Assembly: GCA_963799365.1 (NCBI GenBank)
Contig: CAWCWV010000017.1
Location: 620,001 to 684,000 of the forward strand
DNA length: 64,000 nucleotides
Source of the DNA: Marinirhabdus sp963799365
Lineage (GTDB): Bacteria > Bacteroidota > Bacteroidia > Flavobacteriales > Flavobacteriaceae
Direction: 5' to 3'
The notes below the pieces were generated by a model. The model was not told the DNA's origin. It worked only from the letters and a program-made list of their open reading frames with translations, and made no database searches. A program made the translations under genes and the position numbers. This document shows, piece after piece, positions 18,008-25,867 of the stretch (its first letter is position 1; each line of letters begins with the position of its first letter).

Positions 18008-18925
18008 TCAATTTAGAGATTTCTCTATATCAAAAACTGATGCGTTTAATTCTCTGGATTTTTTTCTGTCTAAATATTTTCGCAGCACACCGCCTTTCAC
18101 GTTGTTAATGTCAAATTCTATGATAAAAGCATCAGGATCTACAGCATCTATCACCCTATTAATTTTTCGGATTTCAATTCTGTTTATAACGGTATGTATG
18201 ATACGATTCTCTTCTTGTTTTCCTGTATTACCATACCCCGATTCTCCTTTGTAGATGGTCATTCCTACTCCTACTTTGTGCAAAATAGCATGCTCAATAG
18301 CTTGAGAATGTTTGGAAACAATCATTAATCCAATAAAATCTTCAAAACCTTCAATAATAAAATCAATGATTTTTGCAGTTACCAAATACGTCAAAATAGA
18401 ATACATCGCAATTTCCATAGAAATGAAAATTGCCGTAATTGAAAATAGAATAATATTAAAGAATAATATGGTTTTACCGATACTAACCCCTATACGGTCG
18501 AACACAAAAATTCCTAAAATTTCAGATCCGTCTAATACAGCTCCATTTCTAATAGCAAGACCAATTCCTAACCCTAAAAATAAGCCTCCAAAAATAGCGA
18601 TGAGCAACTTATCTTCGGTTATGGTATTAAAAGATTCCAGTGATATTAACAGCGCCAAAAGTGAAATTGAGAGCGTACTTTTAACTACAATTCTTTTGGA
18701 AAGGGTAAAATAACCCATAATTAAAAAAGGAACACTTATCCCCAAAAGCAGGATAGATATATCCCAACCAGTGCTGGTACTAACCAACAAAGCAATACCT
18801 GTAACCCCACCATCCAAAAATCCATTAGGAAGTAAAAATGCTTTGAGCCCGACACTTGCCAATAAAACGCCTAGGGCAATTTGAAAATATTCCCAAACAA
18901 AGGTTACAATTTCTGAAATTTTCAT
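18008..18925 (-). CDS. YitT family membrane protein with DUF2179 domain
   Basis: 305 residues. Five or so hydrophobic segments occupy residues 10-190 (GLKAFLLPNGFLDGGVTGIA and AIRNGAVLDGSEILGI are YitT signatures), followed by a soluble DUF2179 domain with IYKGESGYGNTGKQEENRI. The function is not established for this family; it is an inner-membrane protein of transporter-like architecture. It follows folC by 19 bp on the same strand and is probably co-transcribed. Confidence 0.9.
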   Translation of the reverse strand: MKISEIVTFVWEYFQIALGVLLASVGLKAFLLPNGFLDGGVTGIALLVSTSTGWDISILLLGISVPFLIMGYFTLSKRIVVKSTLSISLLALLISLESFNTITEDKLLIAIFGGLFLGLGIGLAIRNGAVLDGSEILGIFVFDRIGVSIGKTILFFNIILFSITAIFISMEIAMYSILTYLVTAKIIDFIIEGFEDFIGLMIVSKHSQAIEHAILHKVGVGMTIYKGESGYGNTGKQEENRIIHTVINRIEIRKINRVIDAVDPDAFIIEFDINNVKGGVLRKYLDRKKSRELNASVFDIEKSLN

Positions 18926-18944
18926 ACACTGAAATTAAATTATT

Positions 18945-20117
18945 TTATACTACTTCTGCCACCACAAATGTGCTGCCTCCCACAAAAATCAGGTCGGTTG
19001 GTTGGGCACTTTTTTTGGCAGCCTGCAATGCGTGTTGCACACTAGAAAATGATTTTCCTTCTAATCCGAAATGTTCTGCCTGACGCAGAAGCTCTATGGT
19101 TTCCATACCCCGTGCAATATTCGGTTTACAGAAATAATACCGTGCGGTTTTAGGAAATAACGGCAGGACTTTTTCCACTGCTTTGTCACTTACAAACCCT
19201 AAAACAATATGTAATTTTTCAAAAGGCTCCCCTTGTAATTGTTTTAAAACATATGCCAATCCTTCTTTGTTGTGTGCGGTGTCGCAGATAATTTTGGGGG
19301 ATTCCTGAAGGGTTTGCCAACGTCCTTGCAGGCCTGTATTCTTAATTACATTTTGCAAGCCTTTTGCCAGATGCTGTATTCCAAGATTGAAATTTCTTTT
19401 TTGCAATAACTTCACAACTGTTTGCACCGTACGAATATTACTTTTTTGATAATCACCTTTTAAATCTGAAGGCATCAAGGTTTCTTTGCTTTGGAAGGCT
19501 TTGTAAAGTTTTGCATTCCTAGCTTTTGCAATTTCCTCGAAAACTGCGATAGTTTCCTGATGATACTCTCCTACAACAACTGGCACTTCTTTTTTTATAA
19601 TTCCTGCTTTTTCAGAAGCAATTTCTGCCAAGGTAGTTCCTAAAAACTGAGTGTGATCCAACCCAATATTGGTAATGACTGAAACTTCTGGTGTGATAAT
19701 GTTGGTACTGTCCAATCTTCCACCAAGCCCAACTTCAATAATGGCGATGTCTACTTTTTTACTTCTGAAATAGTCGAAAGCCAAGCCAACAGTCATTTCA
19801 AAAAAAGACAATTGATTTGCTTCAAAAAAAGATTTATGCCTTTTAACAAACGCCGAAACCGTTCGCTTTGGAATTAACTCCCCATTAATTTTGATCCGCT
19901 CCCTAAAGTCTTTTAAATGTGGAGACGTATACAAACCAACGTTGTATCCTGCTTCCTGTAACACCGAAGCCAACATATGGCTGGTAGAACCCTTGCCGTT
20001 AGTTCCGGCCACGTGAACACTCTTAAAACAATGCTCAGGATGCTTTAAATAGTCCGCAAGCTTATGCGTGTTATCAAGATTTGCTTTATAAGCAGCCTGT
20101 CCCACACGTTGGTACAT
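18945..20117 (-). CDS. folC: Bifunctional folylpolyglutamate / dihydrofolate synthase
   Basis: 390 residues from the first ATG. FolC adds glutamate to dihydropteroate and folates. The ATP loop HVAGTNGKGSTSHML is near residue 34, with YTSPHLKDFRERI and GLGGRLDSTNI following. The frame continues upstream of this ATG with KYSETLDWLFAQLP, which is the usual FolC N-terminus. It then reaches only ATC (20162), ACC, CTT and the TAA stop of the upstream gene, so no ATG/GTG/TTG serves the full-length protein. Either an ATC start is used, the ATG at 20117 gives a protein about 15 residues short, or a base is wrong. Confidence 0.92.
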   Translation of the reverse strand: MYQRVGQAAYKANLDNTHKLADYLKHPEHCFKSVHVAGTNGKGSTSHMLASVLQEAGYNVGLYTSPHLKDFRERIKINGELIPKRTVSAFVKRHKSFFEANQLSFFEMTVGLAFDYFRSKKVDIAIIEVGLGGRLDSTNIITPEVSVITNIGLDHTQFLGTTLAEIASEKAGIIKKEVPVVVGEYHQETIAVFEEIAKARNAKLYKAFQSKETLMPSDLKGDYQKSNIRTVQTVVKLLQKRNFNLGIQHLAKGLQNVIKNTGLQGRWQTLQESPKIICDTAHNKEGLAYVLKQLQGEPFEKLHIVLGFVSDKAVEKVLPLFPKTARYYFCKPNIARGMETIELLRQAEHFGLEGKSFSSVQHALQAAKKSAQPTDLIFVGGSTFVVAEVV

Positions 20118-20168
20118 GGGAAGTTGTGCAAAGAGCCAGTCTAATGTTTCAGAATATTTGATGGTAAG

Positions 20169-22673
20169 TTATTTAACGATTAACTTTTTGGTTTGGGTAC
20201 TGTTTTCAGTTTTAATCTTTAAGAAGTAAGTGCCTGATTCCAGATTTGAAATTGGAATTTGCAATTTGCGCTCATTCTTAAAGTTGAATTGTCCTGTTAT
20301 TCTGCCTAGCGCATCATATAAGGTAATTGAAGTATTACCAGCTATTTCAGCTAAGGTGACCGTCGTGAAATTTGTTGCTGGATTTGGGGCTACTACAATT
20401 TTGTTACTTTCAGAAATTTCAACAGTACCTAAAATTACAGTAGCGAGGTCCAATTTATATATAGAACGCCCGTAGGTTGCAGCATACAACACACCACTTG
20501 GCTCGTGAATATGCAGATCTGTAATTATTACTGAAGGCAAATTACCAGCTATAATTTCCCAATTATAATCGCCCGTTCCTGCTCCAAAAACACCTATATC
20601 TGTGGCTACGTAAAATTTTCCGTTGGCATCTTTTACGATATCATTCACCGGAATATCTGGCAAGGACTCTCCAATAGCTCCCCACGACTGTCCTTGGTTA
20701 TTGCTTCCATAAATATTTCCGTCGTCTTCTCCATACCTGTAGCCAGATAAAGTTACATAAACCCTATTTACGTTGTCACGATCTGCCAAAACTTTTGTAA
20801 TCCAACGGTTAGGGATTCCTACTGAAATATTGGTCCAGTCTATTCCGCCATTTTGGGTCACCCAAACATTTCCATCGTCTGTTCCTACATACATCACATC
20901 GCTATCCAATGGAGAAACATCTATAGTAGTAATAGTTCCATACACATTGTTTCCGCCGCCAGAACCGTTGGTTAAATCGGGACTTATGGCTGTCCAATTT
21001 TCGGCAGCATTCGTAGTTTTATACAACCTGTTTGCACCATAGTACAGTGTTTGTGAATTATTTGGATCGAAAGTTACGGGCGTATCCCAGTTTTTTCTAT
21101 CAGCGCCTGCAATACCACTGGTAGCTACTGAGAAAGAAGCTGCATTGTTGGTAGATTTCACAAAATTTCCTCGTTGGGACAAAGCGTAAATCACATTGGT
21201 ATTTGTAGCATCTACTAAAGGCTGAAAGCCATCCCCTCCATTAATAATATTCCAATTACTTAGACCTCCCGTAGTAGTTCGCATCGTACTATTATCTTGT
21301 GCGCCAGCATAGACTTTGTTTTCATCTTGTGGATCTACATACAACCTGTACAACTGAGTAATTGGCAAGGTAATATCTTTGGTTGAAGAAGCTCCATCAT
21401 CGTTGCTGTAGTATAATCCGCCATCATTTCCAAGCAGGACTTCACCACTTGCTGAGGCATTAAAAGCCATAGCGTGTTGGTCTACATGTACATTTGGAAA
21501 TGCGGTAGCCCAGTTGGCGCCACCATCGGTTGATTTCTGCACCTCAAAGTCTACATTATAAATAGTGTTTTCATCTGCAGGATCCACAAAAATTCCTCTA
21601 AACCACCAGTGAAAGCCAACATTTGTAAGCTGCGTAGCATTTTGTTCCTGCCAGCTATCACCGCCGTCCTGAGAGCGATACACTCCCTGAATACTTCCTG
21701 CCGCATTTGCGTAACGTGTGTAGAGCACATTAGGATTAGATTGAGAAATATCGATACTAATACGCCCCTTTTCGCTGGCTACAGATGGCAGCCCATTGGT
21801 CATTTCAGTCCAGGTATCTCCCCCATTTGTAGTTCGATATAAACCAGAAGTTGCGCCTCCGAAAACTGTAGCTTCCGGCCTACGCATACGTTCCCACATA
21901 GCTGCATATATTATATCGCCATTGGTTGGATGAATTGCCATATCTATAGCTCCAGTAACGTCGCTCACAAACAACACTTGTTCCCAGGTATCGCCTCCAT
22001 CTTGCGTTCTATAAACCCCGCGATTATCGTCATTTCTGAAAAGAGGCCCCATAGCAGCAACTAAAATAGTAGCATCGTTGTTTGGGTCTATTAAAACCTT
22101 ACCAACACTTCCAATATTGGGAAGTCCTTTGGATTGCCAAGACGCGCCAGCGTCTTCAGATGTATAGATTCCATCACCGTCGTATACTAATGAACCACCA
22201 CCAGCATTTGGTTCGCCTGTTCCAACCCAGATAATATCTGTATTGTTTTTTGAAATTTCCATATCGCCAATAGACAACATGTCCATGTCATCAAAAATAG
22301 GTTGCCAGGTCGCGCCACCGTCGGTTGTTTTAAAGATACCTCCAGAAGCCGCACCTACATAATAGGTATTGGCATTGTCCGCAGGAATTTCGATATCTGT
22401 AATGCGTCCACCAATATTTAAAGGTCCTGCAAATTCCCAAACATTTAAATGATTACGCAGGTTGGTTTGTTGTTCTTTTTTCCACTGAATGGCTTCCCGA
22501 TAAGCTTCCGCTTTTATTTCACCGTTTGGATAGGCACGTTGCAGAAACATAAAGTCTGCCGGAATTTTTTCTGAGGTTGGAACAGTTGTTTTTTTTGAGG
22601 ATTCTTTGGTCGTAGAATTACAGGAAATAAAGAGGGTTACAATTCCTAAGAGCAGATAAGTACCAAGTTTCAT
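20169..22673 (-). CDS. Exported BNR/Asp-box propeller protein (sortilin-like) with T9SS sorting domain
   Basis: 834 residues. Repeated Asp-boxes (TTDGGATW, SEDAGASW, TQDGGDTW, SQDGGDSW, STDGGANW, TQNGGIDW) indicate one or two VPS10/sialidase-type beta-propellers spanning about residues 80-740. The C-terminal 80 residues (VVAPNPATNF ... LESGTYFLKIKT...TKKLIVK) are a type A T9SS sorting domain. The N-terminus, MKLGTYLLLGIVTLFISCNS, carries a lipobox Cys, an unusual pairing with a T9SS domain. No catalytic role is evident. Its stop is 6 bp before the folC ATC codon, in the same frame. Confidence 0.85.
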   Translation of the reverse strand: MKLGTYLLLGIVTLFISCNSTTKESSKKTTVPTSEKIPADFMFLQRAYPNGEIKAEAYREAIQWKKEQQTNLRNHLNVWEFAGPLNIGGRITDIEIPADNANTYYVGAASGGIFKTTDGGATWQPIFDDMDMLSIGDMEISKNNTDIIWVGTGEPNAGGGSLVYDGDGIYTSEDAGASWQSKGLPNIGSVGKVLIDPNNDATILVAAMGPLFRNDDNRGVYRTQDGGDTWEQVLFVSDVTGAIDMAIHPTNGDIIYAAMWERMRRPEATVFGGATSGLYRTTNGGDTWTEMTNGLPSVASEKGRISIDISQSNPNVLYTRYANAAGSIQGVYRSQDGGDSWQEQNATQLTNVGFHWWFRGIFVDPADENTIYNVDFEVQKSTDGGANWATAFPNVHVDQHAMAFNASASGEVLLGNDGGLYYSNDDGASSTKDITLPITQLYRLYVDPQDENKVYAGAQDNSTMRTTTGGLSNWNIINGGDGFQPLVDATNTNVIYALSQRGNFVKSTNNAASFSVATSGIAGADRKNWDTPVTFDPNNSQTLYYGANRLYKTTNAAENWTAISPDLTNGSGGGNNVYGTITTIDVSPLDSDVMYVGTDDGNVWVTQNGGIDWTNISVGIPNRWITKVLADRDNVNRVYVTLSGYRYGEDDGNIYGSNNQGQSWGAIGESLPDIPVNDIVKDANGKFYVATDIGVFGAGTGDYNWEIIAGNLPSVIITDLHIHEPSGVLYAATYGRSIYKLDLATVILGTVEISESNKIVVAPNPATNFTTVTLAEIAGNTSITLYDALGRITGQFNFKNERKLQIPISNLESGTYFLKIKTENSTQTKKLIVK

Positions 22674-22747
22674 AGCAAACTAAATTAGACCCTAAAGATA
22701 CTTAAATTAAGAACCAATTTTGCTTTAGATATTAGAGGTTACAATCC

Positions 22748-23440
22748 CTAAATATACCAGTTTGTTTCCTTGAGCATCTCTTTCCTATGAATAAGAAAAA
22801 CTATAAATGTGAATTGTGCGATGATTTCGGCAGTATTTACAGCCCCCATGAGCCAGTTAAATGGCAATAACAATTGGTACACTAAATACCCAATGCAAAC
22901 AACAAAATAACACACCCCTACTACAAACAAATAAATTTTCTTAGGGTGTTGATGAAATATGGTTGTATAAAAGCAGCTGCCAGCAAAAGCCACAAAAGAA
23001 ACACCTCCTAATACGGCAGGAACATATCCTTTAAATTCGTGTATGGAATAATATACCAAGCCGTACACAATATAAAGAAGCAAGGCTGTAGTAATTACAG
23101 CTATTATTGCATCCTTACCAAGTATCCTTAAGCGCGTAGTTTTGAATAAAGGTGAAATAAAATAGACACCGATACCAAAATAACAAGCAAATAATATGTT
23201 GATGTACCAATAATTACCATCAAAATCACGGGCAGTTAAAAATTCAGCTGCCATTCCGAAGCTTAAAAAAAGCAATAACAAAAAATTAGTTCTTTTGGTG
23301 GCAGTAATATAGAAAAGAAAGAGTCCTATATGAAAGAATGGCTTAATGAATTGGGTCTTTTCGTTCCCAAAAAAAATAGAAACTAGTACAGAAATTGCAC
23401 CTATAGCTAGTGTTATATATTTTATATAGTTTGGTTTCAA
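22748..23440 (-). CDS. Multi-pass membrane protein, possibly lysoplasmalogenase (YhhN)-like
   Basis: 230 residues with about seven or eight hydrophobic segments and short loops. The spacing of FIKPFFHIGLFLF and the following helix ending SFGMAAEFL recalls YhhN-family membrane enzymes, but key acidic residues are not in the exact family pattern, so the assignment is weak. It lies 42 bp downstream of the TonB-like gene on the same strand. Confidence 0.55.
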   Translation of the reverse strand: MKPNYIKYITLAIGAISVLVSIFFGNEKTQFIKPFFHIGLFLFYITATKRTNFLLLLFLSFGMAAEFLTARDFDGNYWYINILFACYFGIGVYFISPLFKTTRLRILGKDAIIAVITTALLLYIVYGLVYYSIHEFKGYVPAVLGGVSFVAFAGSCFYTTIFHQHPKKIYLFVVGVCYFVVCIGYLVYQLLLPFNWLMGAVNTAEIIAQFTFIVFLIHRKEMLKETNWYI

Positions 23441-23482
23441 ATTAGGTTTAATAAGAACCCAAAATACTACTTTAATTTAAAT

Positions 23483-24307
23483 TTATTGTGACAATGTAAA
23501 ATTGTAGACAATCTTACCGATTTGCTTAGCGGGTGCCTTATTATCTGGATTGAACTTAGTTGCTAGTGCATTTTCTTTTGCTTTGTCTAGCAAACATTTA
23601 ATTTTATTTGTAGTGCCACGGACCCCTGGCTGAGCATTAATAACTTTACCGTTCCTATCTACTTCTATACTTACAACTACTTTACCTTGATAATCGCACT
23701 CTTGTGGATTTCTGGGTTTGTTTAAAGGTTTTCTCCCTCCAAGCAAATAATTCCCATCCCCATCCAATCCTTTCCCAGTTCCATAATAACTTTTGGCATT
23801 TGGATCTCCGTTAGGATCCCCTTTGTCGCCTCCTCCAGTTGTATCATCTCCTTCACTTCCTTTTGCAGTTCCATCACTCTTTGGGCCGTTAATGAGACTT
23901 TCCAGGGCGTTCTTGGTGGTTTTATCCGGGGTTTTTTCTACAGGTTTTGGGGTTTCTTTTTTAGGTGTTACCTCTTTAGGTGTTTCAGTTTGTATTTTTT
24001 TCTTTTCTTCTTTTTTTATAACCGGCGCTTCTTCGTTGTCTTGGGTGACTACCTCTTCTTTAATCTCAGTTTTAGGTTGTGAGGCGGGTGGTGGGGTGGT
24101 TTCCTGTGGAGCCGATTTAATAGGCTGGGTAGGTTGAATATTCCCGCTCCCTGTTTCCGTTGTTCCAAAATTTACTGCAATCCCTTCTTCCGGTGGCGGA
24201 TCCAAATAAGTCATCCCTACATAAAACAATACAATGAGCAGCAACACGTGTAAAATTACCGTGATGGTCATACTCTTTTTTTTATGTTTGGTGTCCAGGA
24301 TGCTCAT
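23483..24307 (-). CDS. TonB-like energy transducer
   Basis: 274 residues. A single membrane segment (TITVILHVLLLIVLFYVGM, about 13-31) is followed by a long Pro/Lys/Glu periplasmic spacer with Gly-rich repeats (GTAKGSEGDDTTGGGDKGD) and a small C-terminal domain. That domain contains CDYQGKVVVSIEVDRNGKV and two cysteines, like TonB C-terminal domains of Bacteroidota. It should couple the proton motive force, through ExbB/ExbD, to outer-membrane receptors. The exbB-exbD genes lie upstream on the same strand, separated by a 320-bp repeat-bearing spacer. Confidence 0.85.
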   Translation of the reverse strand: MSILDTKHKKKSMTITVILHVLLLIVLFYVGMTYLDPPPEEGIAVNFGTTETGSGNIQPTQPIKSAPQETTPPPASQPKTEIKEEVVTQDNEEAPVIKKEEKKKIQTETPKEVTPKKETPKPVEKTPDKTTKNALESLINGPKSDGTAKGSEGDDTTGGGDKGDPNGDPNAKSYYGTGKGLDGDGNYLLGGRKPLNKPRNPQECDYQGKVVVSIEVDRNGKVINAQPGVRGTTNKIKCLLDKAKENALATKFNPDNKAPAKQIGKIVYNFTLSQ

Positions 24308-24483
24308 TGACTTCGGTACAATTTGAAGGTTACTATTATTTTAATCTCATTTTCCATTTGTTACTTCAAATCACTCAGTCACCTTTGATTTGGAAGTTCA
24401 ATTACTAATTCAAAATCTTCGGAGTAATTTGATGATTATCTAATACACAAATCTCCTCATAATTATTTAAAATTTTACAATCT

Positions 24484-24545
24484 AAGGTTACTGAGTGATT
24501 TTATAAAACGCCATAGCGTTTTATAAAATTGTATCGAAGCTACCG
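24484..24545 (+). repeat. Hairpin repeat, copy 1 (conserved flanks, variable stem)
   Basis: Left flank AAGGTTACTGAGTG, then a perfect 14-bp stem ATTTTATAAAACGC / GCGTTTTATAAAAT (24498-24511, 24516-24529) with loop CATA, then right flank TGTATCGAAGCTACC. Copy 2 (34316-34375) keeps the flanks but has a different, equally perfect stem. Confidence 0.8.
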
Positions 24546-24555
24546 GTTTCTCTTT

Positions 24556-24621
24556 GCGTGAGGGATTGAATACGCTACCGTGTAGCGATGAAAGCCCGAC
24601 TCGCCGCGGCGAGTCACGCCC
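24556..24621 (+). repeat. Structured GCG...CGCCC repeat, copy 1
   Basis: GCGTGAGGGATTGAA, stem CGCTAC-CGT-GTAGCG (24573-24587), AAAGCCC, palindrome GACTCGCCGCGGCGAGTC (24598-24615), then ACGCCC. The end GCGTGA can pair with TCACGC (24614-24619). The layout matches a structured spacer repeat I associate with flavobacterial genomes. A diverged copy is at 33234-33345 on the minus strand. Confidence 0.65.
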
Positions 24622-24627
24622 AAACAA

Positions 24628-25020
24628 TTAATTAGGCCGCACTGCTAAAACGACTTTAAAGTTGTTTTTATTGGCGATGTCCATTACAAAAACGGCATCT
24701 TCGATAGGCACACCTTCTTCTGCTCTTAAAATGAGTGTTGGCTCTTCCTGCCCTGCAAAAATAGTTTGCAGTTGCTTTTCTATCTCATATTCGCTAACAC
24801 GCTCTTTGTTTACATAATAGGCGCCATCTTTTGTAATGCTTACTGATGCTTTTTGCTGATTGGTAGATTTTCCCTTCGCTTTTGGAAGAATTAAGTCCAG
24901 AGCATCTGGTGTGATTGCTGGGGACGTTAACAGGAAAAACACCAACAGCAGGAATACAATATCCGTCATAGAACTCATACTGAATTCTGGGCTTACTTTA
25001 TTTCTTCCGCGTAAGTTCAT
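24628..25020 (-). CDS. exbD: ExbD/TolR-type biopolymer transport protein
   Basis: 130 residues. A short cytoplasmic N-terminus (MNLRGRNKVSPEFSMSSMTDI, with the proton-path Asp) is followed by one membrane helix (VFLLLVFFLLTSPAI) and a periplasmic domain ending VVLAVRPN. It starts 10 bp after exbB and forms the inner-membrane motor with ExbB that energises TonB. Confidence 0.92.
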   Translation of the reverse strand: MNLRGRNKVSPEFSMSSMTDIVFLLLVFFLLTSPAITPDALDLILPKAKGKSTNQQKASVSITKDGAYYVNKERVSEYEIEKQLQTIFAGQEEPTLILRAEEGVPIEDAVFVMDIANKNNFKVVLAVRPN

Positions 25021-25030
25021 ATCCTGATAT

Positions 25031-25636
25031 TTAAGCTGGCTCGTTTAGAAGGTCTAAGAAATCTACAGCAGTGGCTTCCATCTGGTGTACTACTTTATCC
25101 GTACGCACCACAATATGGTTATACCCCATATAAGCAATAATTCCTACTATAAGTCCCGCTACGGTAGTTGTCATTGCGGTGTAAATACCTTCGGCCAGTG
25201 CGCCCATTTCGGCTTGACCGCTACTGGTAGCCAATTGATGAAACGCCAATACCATCCCGATTACTGTTCCTAAGAAACCAATCATAGGTGCAGCACCAGC
25301 AATAGTGGCCAGAATACTTACATTTTTTTCGAGTTTATATACTTCCAGACGACCTGCATTTTCAATAGCCGTGTTGATGTCTTCTAAGGGACTCCCAATA
25401 CGGCTGATTCCTTTTTCGGTGAGTCTTGAAACAGGGGTGTTTTGTTGTGCACAAAGCACTTTTGCAGCTTGTATATTTCCACTAGCCACGTTGTCTTTAA
25501 TTTGATGCATAAAGTTGCCATCTACAGCGGTTGCCGCTTTAATAGCGAATAAGCGTTCAAAATATATATAGACCGCAACAAACAGTAAAATAAAAAGAAT
25601 CCCAATAATGATCTGGCCCCCAAGGCCTCCATCCAT
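25031..25636 (-). CDS. exbB: ExbB/TolQ/MotA-type proton channel protein (N-terminus frameshifted)
   Basis: 201 residues from the ATG at 25636. Three hydrophobic segments and the ExbB/TolQ signature (ILATIAGAAPMIGFLGTVIGMVLAFHQL, then AIYTAMTTTVAGL-like helix) are intact. The frame is open upstream with KPIVEEKTLSVLELV before the ATG. The normal start MLSLFLQDGVQDAADLE lies in another frame from 25730, so a one-base insertion in the GAAACCC stretch near 25678-25684 separates the two. If translation starts at 25636 the protein lacks about 30 N-terminal residues but keeps its first membrane helix. Confidence 0.88.
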   Translation of the reverse strand: MDGGLGGQIIIGILFILLFVAVYIYFERLFAIKAATAVDGNFMHQIKDNVASGNIQAAKVLCAQQNTPVSRLTEKGISRIGSPLEDINTAIENAGRLEVYKLEKNVSILATIAGAAPMIGFLGTVIGMVLAFHQLATSSGQAEMGALAEGIYTAMTTTVAGLIVGIIAYMGYNHIVVRTDKVVHQMEATAVDFLDLLNEPA

Positions 25637-25667
25637 AACTAATTCTAAAACAGAAAGTGTTTTTTCC

Positions 25668-25730
25668 TCAACAATGGGTTTCTAGGTCTGCAGCGTCTTG
25701 CACACCATCTTGTAAAAAAAGTGAAAGCAT
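25668..25730 (-). pseudogene. Out-of-frame 5' end of exbB
   Basis: ATG at 25730 encodes MLSLFLQDGVQDAADLETHC then TGA (25668-25670). Dropping one A in GAAACCC joins it in frame to KPIVEEK/PIVEEK...MDGGLGG of ExbB. The N-terminal peptide has the form expected for flavobacterial ExbB, so this is the original 5' end of the gene. Confidence 0.7.
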
Positions 25731-25816
25731 AGGCAAAAGTTAAGTTTTATAGGTAACGAGATTTGGTGGGTGAAATTGTTTAAACACAAATTTGTTTCAC
25801 AACAATTTGGAAGTAA

Positions 25817-25858
25817 AAAACTATTCTCACGAGTGAAAACACTTATAAGAATAGTTTT
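25817..25858 (-). terminator. nhaD terminator
   Basis: AAAACTATTCT (25817-25827) pairs with AGAATAGTTTT (25848-25858), with an inner AGTG/CACT pair. On the minus strand the stem ends in a T-run (GTTTTTTAC), just after the nhaD stop at 25868. Confidence 0.75.
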
Positions 25859-25867
25859 ATATATTTT

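Larger units (their letters stand above)
24308..24627. other. 320-bp spacer of structured repeats between exbD and tonB
   Basis: No coding frame. Bases 24368-24386 (AAATCACTCAGTCACCTTT) form a near-perfect inverted repeat with 24484-24502. The latter is also the left flank of the hairpin element at 24484-24545. A second structured element fills 24556-24621. Confidence 0.7.
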
